A stretch of 64,000 bases of DNA. Origin: Candidatus Avedoeria danica. GTDB lineage: Bacteria > Chloroflexota > Anaerolineae > Epilineales > Epilineaceae. The stretch covers positions 62,001-126,000 of the forward strand of contig JADJCV010000002.1 in assembly GCA_016703025.1 (NCBI GenBank). Reading direction: 5' to 3'. Shown one piece after another: positions 1 through 8,110 of this stretch. A program made the position numbers and the translations under genes. Under the pieces are notes generated by a model. That model made no database searches and was not told the origin of the DNA. It saw only the letters and a list, made by a program, of their open reading frames with translations. Position 1 is the stretch's first letter. Each line of letters starts with the position of its first letter.

Positions 1-102
1 GCCCGAGAGCCCCTCCGGCCAGCCGTAGTCCGACGATCCGATCGACTGCGCCGGCACGGCCGGCGAGCATCGGAACGAACATCAGAACGAGCAAGAGAAC
101 GA

Positions 103-136
103 ACAACGCGCCCGACCAATCGGTCGGGCGCGTTGT
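103..136 (+). terminator. strong hairpin, probable rho-independent terminator
   Basis: A perfect 15-bp stem (arms 103-117 and 122-136) closes a 4-base AATC loop and is followed on the + strand by CTTTGTT, a weak T tract. It probably ends a + strand gene lying mostly left of the window. Frame 2 carries a short tail ending in TAG at 26-28, but too little is visible to call that gene. The stem could also act on the minus strand. Confidence 0.65.
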
Positions 137-354
137 CTTTGTTGATCGAAGTTGATCGACCTTGTCTTTTCGGATCGAATCGGGCGAATTGCGATCGGGG
201 AAGCGCAAGTTCGGCCCGACCACCCGTATCTAGACGTACGCCCCGGCCGTTGTTAACTGCACAATGGGCTGGCCAAAGCCGCCCACTTCGGTACGACAAC
301 CTCAGCTCGGCGGGGACGGTGCGATTCGCACGCGCCCGACGGGGGGAAAGGAAA

Positions 355-407
355 AGAGAGTCGCGCTCGCCCGGGGGACAGGGGGGATGGGTAAAGCGCG
401 ACTCTCT
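355..407 (-). terminator. terminator of the plsY-panE-ygfZ operon
   Basis: A perfect 13-bp inverted repeat (355-367 with 395-407) flanks a G-rich 27-base loop. Read on the minus strand the second arm is followed immediately by TTTTCCTTTCC. It lies 50 bases past the stop codon of the ygfZ-like gene, the expected place for a rho-independent terminator of the leftward operon. Between it and the hairpin at 103-136 I see no convincing gene. Confidence 0.7.
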
Positions 408-458
408 ATTCCTGTGTCGGGATTATAAGGGGTCCGTCCGACCACGTCAAGGATTCGA

Positions 459-1547
459 TCACGCGCCGACGGCATCGCCCTCGGCGCGTTTGTCGTCCTG
501 GGCGGCCGCGCGCTCGTCTGTGGGGGCGTTGTCGGCGCGCGCAGCGACCCGCACCGGGTGGCCCGAAGGGTCGACGATCGTCGTGCCGGAGCCGTCTGCC
601 CAGGCGGAAGGAACGAGGGCCATGGCACGGAACAGGCCGCGCCCATCCGCCGCCGCGGACGTTACGCGGCCCCTGCCGTCCCGCCGTCGCGTCTCGGACG
701 GGGTGGCGTCGGCCAGGCGCAGGACATCGCCCCGGCCGAGCACGTGATCGCTCGTGACACTGACCAGCCGGCGCTGGACCTTCTGGTAGGTGTCGAGGCG
801 GGCGACGACTTCTTGGCCGACGTAGCATCCCTTGGCGAAGTCGACGATGTCGATCAACCCGAGCTCGAGCGGGTTCGCTGCGCCGTCGATCTCCGCGCCG
901 TACATCGGCGCGCGGCAGCGGATCCGCTGCCGCGTGTAGTCCGCCTCGGTGGCCGGTGCCAGCCCGCGCGCAGTGCAGTCCGCGACCACGGCCTCGCTCG
1001 TGGCCGCCAGCGGCACGAGGATGTCCCAGCCGCCGGCCGGCCACGGAGCGGTGTGGGCCAGTGCCCAGACCATCCCGTTGCCCTCGCCGCGGCGCGCGAA
1101 CGTGCCGGGAGCGGCGTCAGGCGCGACGCCGACGAGCGCCGCCGCCACCGCGCCGGCGCCGGGTCCGAACAGACGGCCGTGGATGACCTGGTCGGTGGCA
1201 TCCGTGACGCGCACCGCTTCCCGCAGGACGTAGCGCGCCAGGTGGGCGGCGACGACCGGCGCCGAGGCCGCGTGCGTGGTGATGAGCGCCGTTCCGTCCT
1301 CGGCATGGTGGCACGCCACCCAGTCGACGACACGTCCAGTGTCGGTGAGAAGCACCGTTGATCGCCCTTCGCCCGGCGCGAGGTCGTCGACGCGGTTCGT
1401 CGAAAGGCGTTGGAGGAAGGGGAGGCGGTCGGCGCCGGACAGCCACACGATGCCGGCCGCACCGAAGGTGTACGATCCGGGGCGGCCGTGCGCGTCGGCG
1501 CCGGGAACGGCGTCGGGAACGGCGTCGGGAACGGGGATGGCGGTCAT
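459..1547 (-). CDS. ygfZ: YgfZ/GcvT-family folate-binding protein
   Basis: The 362-residue product carries the diagnostic YgfZ signature K-G-C-Y-V-G-Q-E (about residues 228-235). This marks tetrahydrofolate-binding proteins of the GcvT fold that support repair or maturation of iron-sulfur enzymes. The N-terminal half has the expected GcvT-like strand pattern with the FLQRLSTNRV segment. The ATG at 1547 is preferred because it lies 7 bases after the panE stop; the longer reading overlaps panE with unlikely composition. It is the last gene of the plsY-orf53-panE-ygfZ set and is followed by a hairpin terminator. The cysteine of the signature, needed in E. coli YgfZ, is present. The exact client proteins cannot be told from sequence. 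Confidence 0.88.
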   Translation of the reverse strand: MTAIPVPDAVPDAVPGADAHGRPGSYTFGAAGIVWLSGADRLPFLQRLSTNRVDDLAPGEGRSTVLLTDTGRVVDWVACHHAEDGTALITTHAASAPVVAAHLARYVLREAVRVTDATDQVIHGRLFGPGAGAVAAALVGVAPDAAPGTFARRGEGNGMVWALAHTAPWPAGGWDILVPLAATSEAVVADCTARGLAPATEADYTRQRIRCRAPMYGAEIDGAANPLELGLIDIVDFAKGCYVGQEVVARLDTYQKVQRRLVSVTSDHVLGRGDVLRLADATPSETRRRDGRGRVTSAAADGRGLFRAMALVPSAWADGSGTTIVDPSGHPVRVAARADNAPTDERAAAQDDKRAEGDAVGA

Positions 1548-1554
1548 GGGCGAC

Positions 1555-2649
1555 TCAGCCTCCCGCCGCGTGTACGGCCGCGAGCAACGCCTCCGGTCGG
1601 CCGGCGAACCGCGCCCGCTCGACCGTCCCATCCGCCAGACCGAGCACGAGTGCGGCCAGCGTGCGGCACGCCGGGCTCGGCAGACCGCGGGCTTCGGCGA
1701 CGGCCACCACGGCGCCGTGCAGCACCTCGATCTCGGACGACGTCCGCCCGGCGCCGATGTCGGCGGACACGCCCGAATGCCGCCGGCCCCGCCGTTCGGC
1801 CAAGCGCCGGCCGAACAGGGCGTGCAGCCATGCCGCCGGCAGCCGGCGCACCCCGAAGGCGAGCGATCGGACGGGGTAGCCGGGCAGGTCGGTCGGGGGC
1901 GCGCCGATCGCTCGCATGACGGCCAGTGCCTCGCGCCACGCGGCGACCTCGATGCCGAACACGTCGCGCCGGGCGAGCACGTCGGCCGGCGGCTGGTCGA
2001 GGATGGCGCACGTGGCGGCGCCGAGCATGTTCAGCAGCAGCTTCGACCACTTCAGCGCCATCGGATCCTGGCCGAGGCGCACAGCGACCCCGGCGCTCGT
2101 CAGCCGCTCCGCCAGCTGTTGCCCCCAGCCCGCGGCGTCGTCCTCGAGCCCGATGCCCCCGCCGCCGGACAGGACGACGCGGCCGGGTCGATCCACCGTC
2201 AAGCCGATCGTCACGACGCCGGCGCCGACCGCGGCGCACGGTTCGGCCGCGCGCACCGCGAGCGGCGCCGGTGAAGCGTGTGCGATGGCCGCTGCCAGGA
2301 CGGCCTCGTTGCCGACGCCGTTCTGCAGGCTGACGACCCGACCCGCCGACCCGGCCGACCCGGCCGCCGCGGCGAGCTCGGCCCCCACGATGGCGGAGGC
2401 ATAGCTCTTGACCGTCACGAGCGTGACATCGTACGGCGACGCCGGCGGGCCGAACGCCTCGCGCACCGCGCCGACGACCTTGGGCCGCGTCCGAACGACT
2501 TCGCCCGCCGAGACGATCTCGAGTCCGTCCGCCGCCATCGCCGCGCCGTGCGGTCCGCGCGCGACGAGCGTCACGTCGGCCCCGCCGCGCTCGAGCTGCG
2601 CGCCGACCCACGAGCCCAGTGCGCCCGCTCCGACGACGAGCACCCTCAA
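1555..2649 (-). CDS. panE: 2-dehydropantoate 2-reductase (ketopantoate reductase)
   Basis: The product (364 residues) begins almost directly with a Rossmann dinucleotide motif GxGAxG at residues 7-12 and contains the KWSKLLLN segment whose Lys and Asn are catalytic in ketopantoate reductases. Such enzymes reduce 2-dehydropantoate to pantoate with NADPH in pantothenate and coenzyme A synthesis. The likely start is the TTG at 2649, which overlaps the stop codon of the upstream 53-codon gene, indicating translational coupling; a GTG two codons later (2643) is the alternative. At 364 residues it is longer than the 300-residue E. coli enzyme, with extra loops in the C-terminal half. Many PanE-like reductases act on other 2-oxoacids, so the substrate is inferred. 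Confidence 0.85.
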   Translation of the reverse strand: MRVLVVGAGALGSWVGAQLERGGADVTLVARGPHGAAMAADGLEIVSAGEVVRTRPKVVGAVREAFGPPASPYDVTLVTVKSYASAIVGAELAAAAGSAGSAGRVVSLQNGVGNEAVLAAAIAHASPAPLAVRAAEPCAAVGAGVVTIGLTVDRPGRVVLSGGGGIGLEDDAAGWGQQLAERLTSAGVAVRLGQDPMALKWSKLLLNMLGAATCAILDQPPADVLARRDVFGIEVAAWREALAVMRAIGAPPTDLPGYPVRSLAFGVRRLPAAWLHALFGRRLAERRGRRHSGVSADIGAGRTSSEIEVLHGAVVAVAEARGLPSPACRTLAALVLGLADGTVERARFAGRPEALLAAVHAAGG

Positions 2650-2807
2650 GGGTGCGCCCGGCCGTGGCCGCCCCAGACGGCGACCGCCAACATGAGCAGC
2701 ATGAGTAAGGCGACCGCAGCGAGGTGGCCGAAGCGGCCGTCGACCCAAACGACGGCCACCAAGCCGAGCGTCGCGCCCAGCCAGCGGGTGAGGGTGGTGG
2801 CGTTCAT
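2646..2807 (-). CDS. 53-residue single-membrane-segment protein between plsY and panE
   Basis: This small gene is overlapped at both ends. Its ATG shares bases with the plsY TGA (ATGA at 2804-2807), and its TGA shares bases with the TTG proposed as panE start (2646-2649). The product is strongly hydrophobic: a first stretch around residues 12-22 and a long one at residues 30-45 rich in Leu, Met, Ala and Val, with a short polar tail ending GGHGRAHP. No family was recognised. The double overlap argues for real translation. A membrane accessory protein is the simplest guess, but function is unknown. Confidence 0.65.
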   Translation of the reverse strand: MNATTLTRWLGATLGLVAVVWVDGRFGHLAAVALLMLLMLAVAVWGGHGRAHP

Positions 2808-3457
2808 CGCGGCGGTCGCCCGGCAAGGGCGTCCCGTGAGAGCTCGATGCGGCGCTCCTCACCGCGCACCAGCCGGGCGATGTTCGGGCGCAGCGCCCAG
2901 ATGATCAGCGCGAGCTGGCCGAAGCCGTAGAGCAGGTAGCCGGGCGAGCTGCCGGTCACCGCGACACGATAGACCATGCTGCCGAGCGCCCAGAACGAGA
3001 TCGTGAGCGTCGCGACCGAGGCGATGCGCACGCCGAACCAGGCCAGCGCGGCCAGGACGATGCCCGGCACGAACGCCGCCGGCCAGATCGCGAGCAGCGC
3101 CCCGGCGTTGGGCGTCCCGCCCGCACCGCCGCGGAAGCCGATGTAGATCGAATGGTTGTGGCCGAGGATCGCGGCGACCGCGGCGGCCGACATCGCCCAT
3201 GCCTGCCATTCTGGCTGGGGCACGATCCGGCCGGCGATCCAGACCGCGAGTGCCGCCTTGAGGACGTCCCCGATCAACGTGCCGAGCGCACCCGGCAGAC
3301 CGACCGCGCGGTAGACGTTCGTCGTGCCCGTACGGCCGCTGCCGACGGTGCGCGGATCGACGCCGAGGAGCCGACCGATGACGATCCCGAAGGGAATCGA
3401 CCCCAGGAGGTAGCCGATGGCGGCGGCGAGAAGCAGCAGGTATACGGGTGGCACCAC
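2804..3457 (-). CDS. plsY: PlsY-family glycerol-3-phosphate acyltransferase
   Basis: This polytopic membrane protein has PlsY landmarks: LLGSIPFG near the start, SGRTGTTNVYR in the first cytosolic loop and GHNHSIYIGFRGG in the second. PlsY transfers an acyl group from acyl-phosphate to glycerol-3-phosphate, starting phospholipid synthesis. The GTG at 3457 gives 217 residues, close to the usual ~200. An ATG at 3511 would add 18 polar residues but overlaps a promoter-like TGCTACGCT. Two family positions differ: the usual SGN reads SGR, and the GGKG lysine of the second motif is replaced (GGAGG). This may be a divergent paralogue with altered activity. It heads the leftward operon and is divergent from murE. 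Confidence 0.85.
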   Translation of the reverse strand: MVPPVYLLLLAAAIGYLLGSIPFGIVIGRLLGVDPRTVGSGRTGTTNVYRAVGLPGALGTLIGDVLKAALAVWIAGRIVPQPEWQAWAMSAAAVAAILGHNHSIYIGFRGGAGGTPNAGALLAIWPAAFVPGIVLAALAWFGVRIASVATLTISFWALGSMVYRVAVTGSSPGYLLYGFGQLALIIWALRPNIARLVRGEERRIELSRDALAGRPPR

Positions 3458-3563
3458 GGCGCGTGCGGCTCCGATTGGACGGGTGGGGACGCGGGTTGGA
3501 CAGCGTAGCATGGAGGGGTGGGGGGGGGCCAGTGATGAGGGGCGATGGGGGGCGATTGCGATC

Positions 3564-3589
3564 GGGTCAACGGCTTCAGCCGTTGACCC
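3564..3589. repeat. perfect hairpin in the plsY/murE divergent region
   Basis: An 11-bp perfect inverted repeat (3564-3574 and 3579-3589) encloses a TTCA loop. The core reads AACGGCTTCAGCCGTT, a type of compact intergenic palindrome often dispersed in bacterial genomes. It sits in the intergenic segment ahead of murE (ATG 3646), so it could be a mobile REP-like unit, a leader hairpin of murE or a bidirectional block. Confidence 0.5.
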
Positions 3590-3645
3590 ATGCCACGCCG
3601 GTCCGCCGACTTGCCCACCCCCACTCCCCGCGTTACCCTCCCCCC

Positions 3646-5358
3646 ATGTCCACCCAGCACCCCCCTCACGACGCCCCAGCCCGCCCGCTGCGCGACCTCC
3701 TCGACGACGTCGATGTCCTCGACATCGCCGGCGACCTCGACGTCCCGATCGGCCGCGTAACGTACGACAGCCGCGACTGCCGCGCGGGGACGCTGTTCGC
3801 GGCGTACCGCGGCGTCTACCAGGACGTGCACGGCTTCCTGCCGGACGCCTTCGCCCGCGGCGCCGTGGCGGCGCTCGTCGAGCGGCCGATCGCGGAGCTG
3901 TTGGCGACGCTCGCCATCCCCTCCGGCGCGACGCTCGTCCGGGTGGCCGACGTCCGGTTGGCGCGCGCCCAGATCGCCGCCGCGCAGCACGGGCATCCCG
4001 GGCGGGCGATGCGGATCGTGGGGGTGACGGGCACGGACGGCAAGACGACGACGAGCACGCTGCTCCACGCGATCCTCACCGCGGCCGGCTACCGCGTGGG
4101 CCTCCTCACGACGGTGGCGGCCCGCATCGGCGACGACGAGCTCGACACCGGCCTGCACGTGACGACGCCCGAGCCCGAGGACCTGCAGGCGATCCTGGCG
4201 CGGATGCGGGACGCCGAGGTCGAGATCGCAGTGGTCGAGACGACATCGCACGGCCTCGTGCAGCACCGCGTCGGCGCGATCCGCTTCGACGTCGGCGTGC
4301 TGACGAACCTCACGCCCGAGGCCCTCGAGTTCCACGGGACGATGGATGCCTACCGCGATGCCAAGGGTCTCCTCTTCGAGAAGCTCGTCGCGGCCGCCGA
4401 CGGCAGCGCGGCCGCCGACGACCTGCCGCCGACGGCCGTCCTGAACGCCGACGACCCGTCGTACGCCCACTACGCGACCATCCCCGTCGCCCGCCGCCTG
4501 TCGTACAGCCGGGCCGGCAATCCCGCCGCGGACTTCCGCGCCCGCGACATCGAATCGGACATCACCGGCATCGCTTTCACCGCCGATACCCCCGAGGGGA
4601 CCGTCCGAATCCGCTCGCCGCAGGCGGGGCCGTACAACGTCGCCAACATTCTGGCCGCGATGGCCGCCAGCCACGCCTTCGGCGCCGGCCCGGACGACTG
4701 GCGCACGGCAGTCGCGGCCGTCGCCGGCGTGCCCGGGCGCATGGAGCGGATCGACGCCGGCCAGCCATTCACGGCGATCGTCGACTTTGCCCACACGCCG
4801 AACGCCCTCGACGAGGCGCTGCGCGCGGCGCGCGGCATGGTGGGCGACGGCGGGAAGGTGATGTGCGTCTTCGGCTGCGCCGGCTTGCGCGATCCCGGCA
4901 AGCGCCCGGCGATGGGCCACCACGCCGGCCGGTTGGCCGACGTGACCGTCATCACCGCCGAGGACCCGCGGACCGAGGATCTGGACGACATCCTCGACGC
5001 GATCGCGGCCGGGCTGCGCGAGGCGGGGGTGGTCGAGGTGGCGGGGGCCGCGACAGCCGCCGGAGGGTCGATCGACGCGCGATCGGTCGAGGGGCGGCCG
5101 GTCGGGAGCACCGAAGGCCCGCCGACGTCGCCATCGGGCCACGACGTCCACGTATTCGTCCGCTGCCCGGACCGCTACGCCGCGATCGCCGAAGCGTGCG
5201 CGCGGGCCGGCGCGGGCGACATCGTCCTGGTGTGCGGGAAGGGGCACGAGCAGAGCCTGTGCTTCGGCGATGTCGAATACCCGTGGGACGACCGCGAGGC
5301 GGTGCGGGCGGCGATCGGCGGGCGGTCGTCGTACGGGGAGCTGCCGACGTCGCGATAA
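3646..5358 (+). CDS. murE: UDP-N-acetylmuramoyl-tripeptide synthetase (MurE-type Mur ligase)
   Basis: This cytosolic Mur ligase (570 residues; E. coli MurE is 495) adds the third amino acid to UDP-MurNAc-L-Ala-D-Glu with ATP. The ATP loop TGTDGKTTT is at about residues 128-136. The carbamylated lysine region AYRDAKGLLF follows, and the C-terminal domain carries GMVGDGGKVM and a CGKGHEQ motif near the end. The specificity motif, DNPR in diaminopimelate-adding enzymes, reads EDPR at about residue 439. An insertion of about 40 Gly/Ala/Ser-rich residues follows it and explains the extra length. ATG 3646 is chosen because the family alignment begins there; the longer open frame is intergenic. Whether the added residue is diaminopimelate, ornithine or lysine is not settled. 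Confidence 0.9.
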   Translation: MSTQHPPHDAPARPLRDLLDDVDVLDIAGDLDVPIGRVTYDSRDCRAGTLFAAYRGVYQDVHGFLPDAFARGAVAALVERPIAELLATLAIPSGATLVRVADVRLARAQIAAAQHGHPGRAMRIVGVTGTDGKTTTSTLLHAILTAAGYRVGLLTTVAARIGDDELDTGLHVTTPEPEDLQAILARMRDAEVEIAVVETTSHGLVQHRVGAIRFDVGVLTNLTPEALEFHGTMDAYRDAKGLLFEKLVAAADGSAAADDLPPTAVLNADDPSYAHYATIPVARRLSYSRAGNPAADFRARDIESDITGIAFTADTPEGTVRIRSPQAGPYNVANILAAMAASHAFGAGPDDWRTAVAAVAGVPGRMERIDAGQPFTAIVDFAHTPNALDEALRAARGMVGDGGKVMCVFGCAGLRDPGKRPAMGHHAGRLADVTVITAEDPRTEDLDDILDAIAAGLREAGVVEVAGAATAAGGSIDARSVEGRPVGSTEGPPTSPSGHDVHVFVRCPDRYAAIAEACARAGAGDIVLVCGKGHEQSLCFGDVEYPWDDREAVRAAIGGRSSYGELPTSR

Positions 5359-5388
5359 GCGGCGGCAGCGCCCGTCAGGGCGTTTCCG

Positions 5389-6426
5389 TCACGGCTTCTC
5401 GGCGACGAAGAGCGGGCTGGCCGCTGCCAGGCGTTCGATCGTGTCGCGCGTCGTCGCGGGCGCGGCGATGCCGTCGAGGAGCGCCCAGGCATCGGCTGAA
5501 CGCCCGCGGTACAGCGCGTCGAGGGACGCGGGCAGCACGGCGCACAGGCCGGCGCTGCCCGTGCTGACCGGTCCGCCTGTACCACGCTCGCCCGCCGTGC
5601 TGCCCGCCCGCGCGGCGGCGATGGGTACGTCGACCGCCGCCATGGGCAGGTCATCGGCGAACGCGGGCGTCGAAGGCACGTAGCCCTTGCCTTCCACGAA
5701 GCGCAGCACGACCGGCGGGTCGCCGTTGCCGGCGGCCGAGCACAGCGCGTCGGTGATCGTGGGGTCGCACGTCAGCACCTCGTCCGCGCCGTCGCCGTCC
5801 AGGTCCTCCAACCGGCCGCGGCAGCGCGACAGCGGCAGCTCGAGGATGGCCCGCAAGGCAGGCGGTGCCGGGTCGACCTGGAAGATCTGAAGCGACCAGC
5901 AGCACCCCATGCCGCCGGTGTCGCGCTCGACGACGATCTCGGACCGGGCGTCGCCCGTGACGTCGGTGCCGGTGCGGTCGTCGAGGCGCGTCCAGTCGAG
6001 GACGGTCTCCGGCACACCGTCCGCACGGATCGTCACGATCGGCTGTTCGAGGTCGAGACCGGGCTGCGGCCGCAGCCACTCCCGGACGACGTGGTCGTGC
6101 ACGGTGACTTCCGAGACCAGGCGGTCGCCGGCATCTTCCGATGGTACTTGCGCGCCGGGCGACGGCGCAACACGCGTCGTCAACACGGCGGGCGTGGTCA
6201 CGGCGGCCGTCGGCTGGGCGCGTGTCGGTCCGGCAGGCGGCAGGCCGAGTGCGCTCGTTGGCGCGACGCGGATGGACATGTCGTCGTCGCGGCCACCGAA
6301 GCCGTCGCGCGTGAGGAGCCGGGTGCGCGCCAGTACGACGCCGGCCAGCACAACGACGATCCCGATCCGGCCGGCCGTCGTGAGCCGCGAGGGGGGGGCG
6401 GGGCGGTGCGGGCGGCGGGGGGGCAT
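5389..6426 (-). CDS. membrane-anchored protein with FG-GAP/VCBS-like repeats
   Basis: The 345-residue product starts with a basic, Pro-rich stretch and a hydrophobic segment (about residues 22-37), a signal anchor. A low-complexity Ala/Pro/Thr region follows. The body contains two calcium-loop-like motifs of FG-GAP or VCBS repeats, DVTGDARSEIVVE and DLDGDGADEVLTCD, each ending a propeller-type strand. It is probably exposed outside the membrane. It converges with murE, with stop codons only 30 bases apart. An extended -10 element (TGCTACCAT, 6434-6442) ends 7 bases before the ATG, so the transcript may be leaderless. The specific role is unknown. Confidence 0.65.
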   Translation of the reverse strand: MPPRRPHRPAPPSRLTTAGRIGIVVVLAGVVLARTRLLTRDGFGGRDDDMSIRVAPTSALGLPPAGPTRAQPTAAVTTPAVLTTRVAPSPGAQVPSEDAGDRLVSEVTVHDHVVREWLRPQPGLDLEQPIVTIRADGVPETVLDWTRLDDRTGTDVTGDARSEIVVERDTGGMGCCWSLQIFQVDPAPPALRAILELPLSRCRGRLEDLDGDGADEVLTCDPTITDALCSAAGNGDPPVVLRFVEGKGYVPSTPAFADDLPMAAVDVPIAAARAGSTAGERGTGGPVSTGSAGLCAVLPASLDALYRGRSADAWALLDGIAAPATTRDTIERLAAASPLFVAEKP

Positions 6427-6433
6427 GGGGGCG

Positions 6434-6442
6434 ATGGTAGCA
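6434..6442 (-). promoter_or_regulatory. extended -10 promoter element, possibly leaderless
   Basis: On the minus strand TG-C-TACCAT matches the TGnTAnnnT form of an extended -10. Its last T is 7 bases before the A of the ATG at 6426, so transcription would start at or next to the initiation codon. No Shine-Dalgarno sequence fits in the gap. Confidence 0.45.
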
Positions 6443-6483
6443 CATGCAGGGCGGGCGGATTCTGCGTACGCCAACCTGCGTCG

Positions 6484-6538
6484 AGCCCGCACGTGTGCGG
6501 GCTTCGTCATGAACAAGCCAGGGGCCTCGGCCCCTGGC
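6484..6538. repeat. two adjacent perfect hairpins in an intergenic region
   Basis: Two short inverted repeats follow one another. The first has 9-bp arms (6484-6492, 6495-6503) with a GT loop. The second has 10-bp arms (6517-6526, 6529-6538) with a TC loop. They occupy the 208-bp divergent gap between the FG-GAP-like gene and the phytase-like gene. They lack a T tract, so they are more likely dispersed palindromes or leader structures than terminators. Confidence 0.5.
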
Positions 6539-6634
6539 GTCGGCCAACGTGCTCGGGTTGACCCAGCGCCGCGTCCTGGAGTAGGTTGTCCGTATGACGC
6601 CGCCCCGGGAAACCCCGCATTGCGGACGGCCGGG

Positions 6635-7948
6635 ATGAAGCCAACGCTCGGGCCACTCTCCACCGGCCCTCGGTTCGCCCTGCTCGCCTTGGTCATCGGC
6701 ATCCTGGCTGCCGCTGCGCGCCATCCGCACGACCCCGCGGCGAACGCCGAAGACAACGATGCCGCCGGAGCCGCCCAACCCGCCCGCCCCGCTGTCGTCG
6801 CTCAGGCGACCGAGTGCCGCATCCAACTGCCGATCCTCCTGCGCTCGGCCTTCCCCGACCTGCCGACGCCGTTTGCCCCCCCATCCGCCGCCCCGGCCAC
6901 CGATCCCCCTGCCACCAGGGAGACACCAGGCACGACGCCCGTCACGACCCCCGACGCGACGCCCGGCACGCCGCCCGCCACCTCCGAGTTGCCCTCCGAC
7001 TTCGAGCCGTTCGGCCTCGTTCAGCTCGAGCCGGACCTCGTGCTCGAAGGCAGCGGGAGCACGATCGACAGCCTCGCCTTCTGGGAGGCGCCGGATGCCG
7101 CGGACAGCCTGCTCCTGGTTACCGCCAAGGGCAACCAGCGCGTGGAGGTCTGGCAGCAGCCCTTTCAGGGCCGGGAGCTGCCGGCGCTGCAGCACCCCAG
7201 CTTCGGCACCGGCACCCAGGTCAACGGGATCGTCGTGGACCAGGACCTGGATCAGGTCTACATCGCCGTGTCGCGGCCGGCCTCGACGGTCTCGGTCTTC
7301 GAGCTGCCCGGGCTGACCTTCCAGCGGCAGCTCGTCCGGGGCGAGGTCGACCTGCGATCCGAGCCGAACCTGGCGCTCCTCGCGCTGCCCGACGGCACCA
7401 AGCGCCTGTACGTGTCGGCCGATGACCGCGTCCACGCGTACGATCCGGACACCGGCGCGGCGGTCGGCGGCTTCGCGCCGGCGCGGAGTCTCGAGACGAT
7501 GCTGGCCGACGACGGCGACCAAGTTCTCTACATCCCGGACGAGGACCGGCGCGGCGGCATCTACGCCTACCGCCCGGACGGCAGCCCGTTCAGCCGCGGC
7601 GGCGAGGTGCGATTCGGCGGCGACGGGATCTTCCAGTCCGACGCCGAGGGCATCACCCGCTTCACCTGTCGCGCCGCCGACGGGAGCGACGACGGCCGCG
7701 GTTGGCTGATCGTGTCCGACCAGAAGGCCGACGCGAGCGACTTCGAGTTCTTCGACCGCCGGAGTTGGTCCCACCTCGGCCGCCTTCAGCTGGCCGGCGT
7801 CCGCCTCACCGACGGCATCGCCTCGACCCAGCAGCCCATGCCCGGGCATCCCGCCGGGCTCTTCGCGGCCGTGAATGCGGACACGAACGTGGCCCTCATC
7901 GGCTGGGATCGCATCCTCGAGGCCACGGGGTTGCGGTGCGAGGGGTAG
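6635..7948 (+). CDS. secreted 3-phytase-like beta-propeller protein
   Basis: A 437-residue exported protein: hydrophobic signal (about residues 10-28), then the motif CRIQLPILLRS, then a Pro/Thr-rich linker (about residues 80-125), then a beta-propeller. The propeller resembles beta-propeller phytases (BPP), with SLLLVTAKGNQRVEVW early, FQSDAEGITRF and GWLIVSDQ in the second half, and TDGIASTQ followed by GLFAAVNAD near the end. BPP enzymes release phosphate from phytate using calcium. The acidic residues expected for calcium are only partly evident, so it may be a non-enzymatic relative. The ATG at 6635 precedes the first hydrophobic segment; the upstream open frame has no signal-like start. 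Confidence 0.72.
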   Translation: MKPTLGPLSTGPRFALLALVIGILAAAARHPHDPAANAEDNDAAGAAQPARPAVVAQATECRIQLPILLRSAFPDLPTPFAPPSAAPATDPPATRETPGTTPVTTPDATPGTPPATSELPSDFEPFGLVQLEPDLVLEGSGSTIDSLAFWEAPDAADSLLLVTAKGNQRVEVWQQPFQGRELPALQHPSFGTGTQVNGIVVDQDLDQVYIAVSRPASTVSVFELPGLTFQRQLVRGEVDLRSEPNLALLALPDGTKRLYVSADDRVHAYDPDTGAAVGGFAPARSLETMLADDGDQVLYIPDEDRRGGIYAYRPDGSPFSRGGEVRFGGDGIFQSDAEGITRFTCRAADGSDDGRGWLIVSDQKADASDFEFFDRRSWSHLGRLQLAGVRLTDGIASTQQPMPGHPAGLFAAVNADTNVALIGWDRILEATGLRCEG

Positions 7949-8049
7949 GGTGTCGGTAGGGTGTCCGTCAAGGAGTCGCCATGGCTATTGGTGCCGTCGC
8001 TGACCCCCACCCCCCACCGACCGCTATCCTATCGCCCCCGCAAATCGAT

Positions 8050-8080
8050 GTTCCTGTGAACGAGCGATGTTCCCGTGAAC
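8050..8080. promoter_or_regulatory. tandem GTTC-N4-GAAC dyads upstream of the dikinase-like gene
   Basis: Two copies of GTTC-N4-GAAC lie at 8050-8061 and 8069-8080, exactly 19 bp apart, each within a repeated CGATGTTC...GTGAAC unit. They are 30-60 bases ahead of the ATG at 8111 and downstream of a TATCCT that could be a -10. The geometry suggests an operator for a dimeric repressor binding twice on nearly the same helix face. No regulator can be named. Confidence 0.45.
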
Positions 8081-8110
8081 ACGCCCTCTGCCGCATGACG
8101 GAGACCCGCC

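Noticed and set aside
1..70. Minus-strand start of a membrane protein running off the left edge
   Set aside because: A short hydrophobic peptide can be read, but it has no ribosome site and would begin inside or beside the 103-136 terminator.
3274..5247. Long minus-strand frame opposite murE
   Set aside because: Shadow of the murE codons on the complementary strand; Arg/Ala/Asp-rich with no motifs, while murE has full family signatures.
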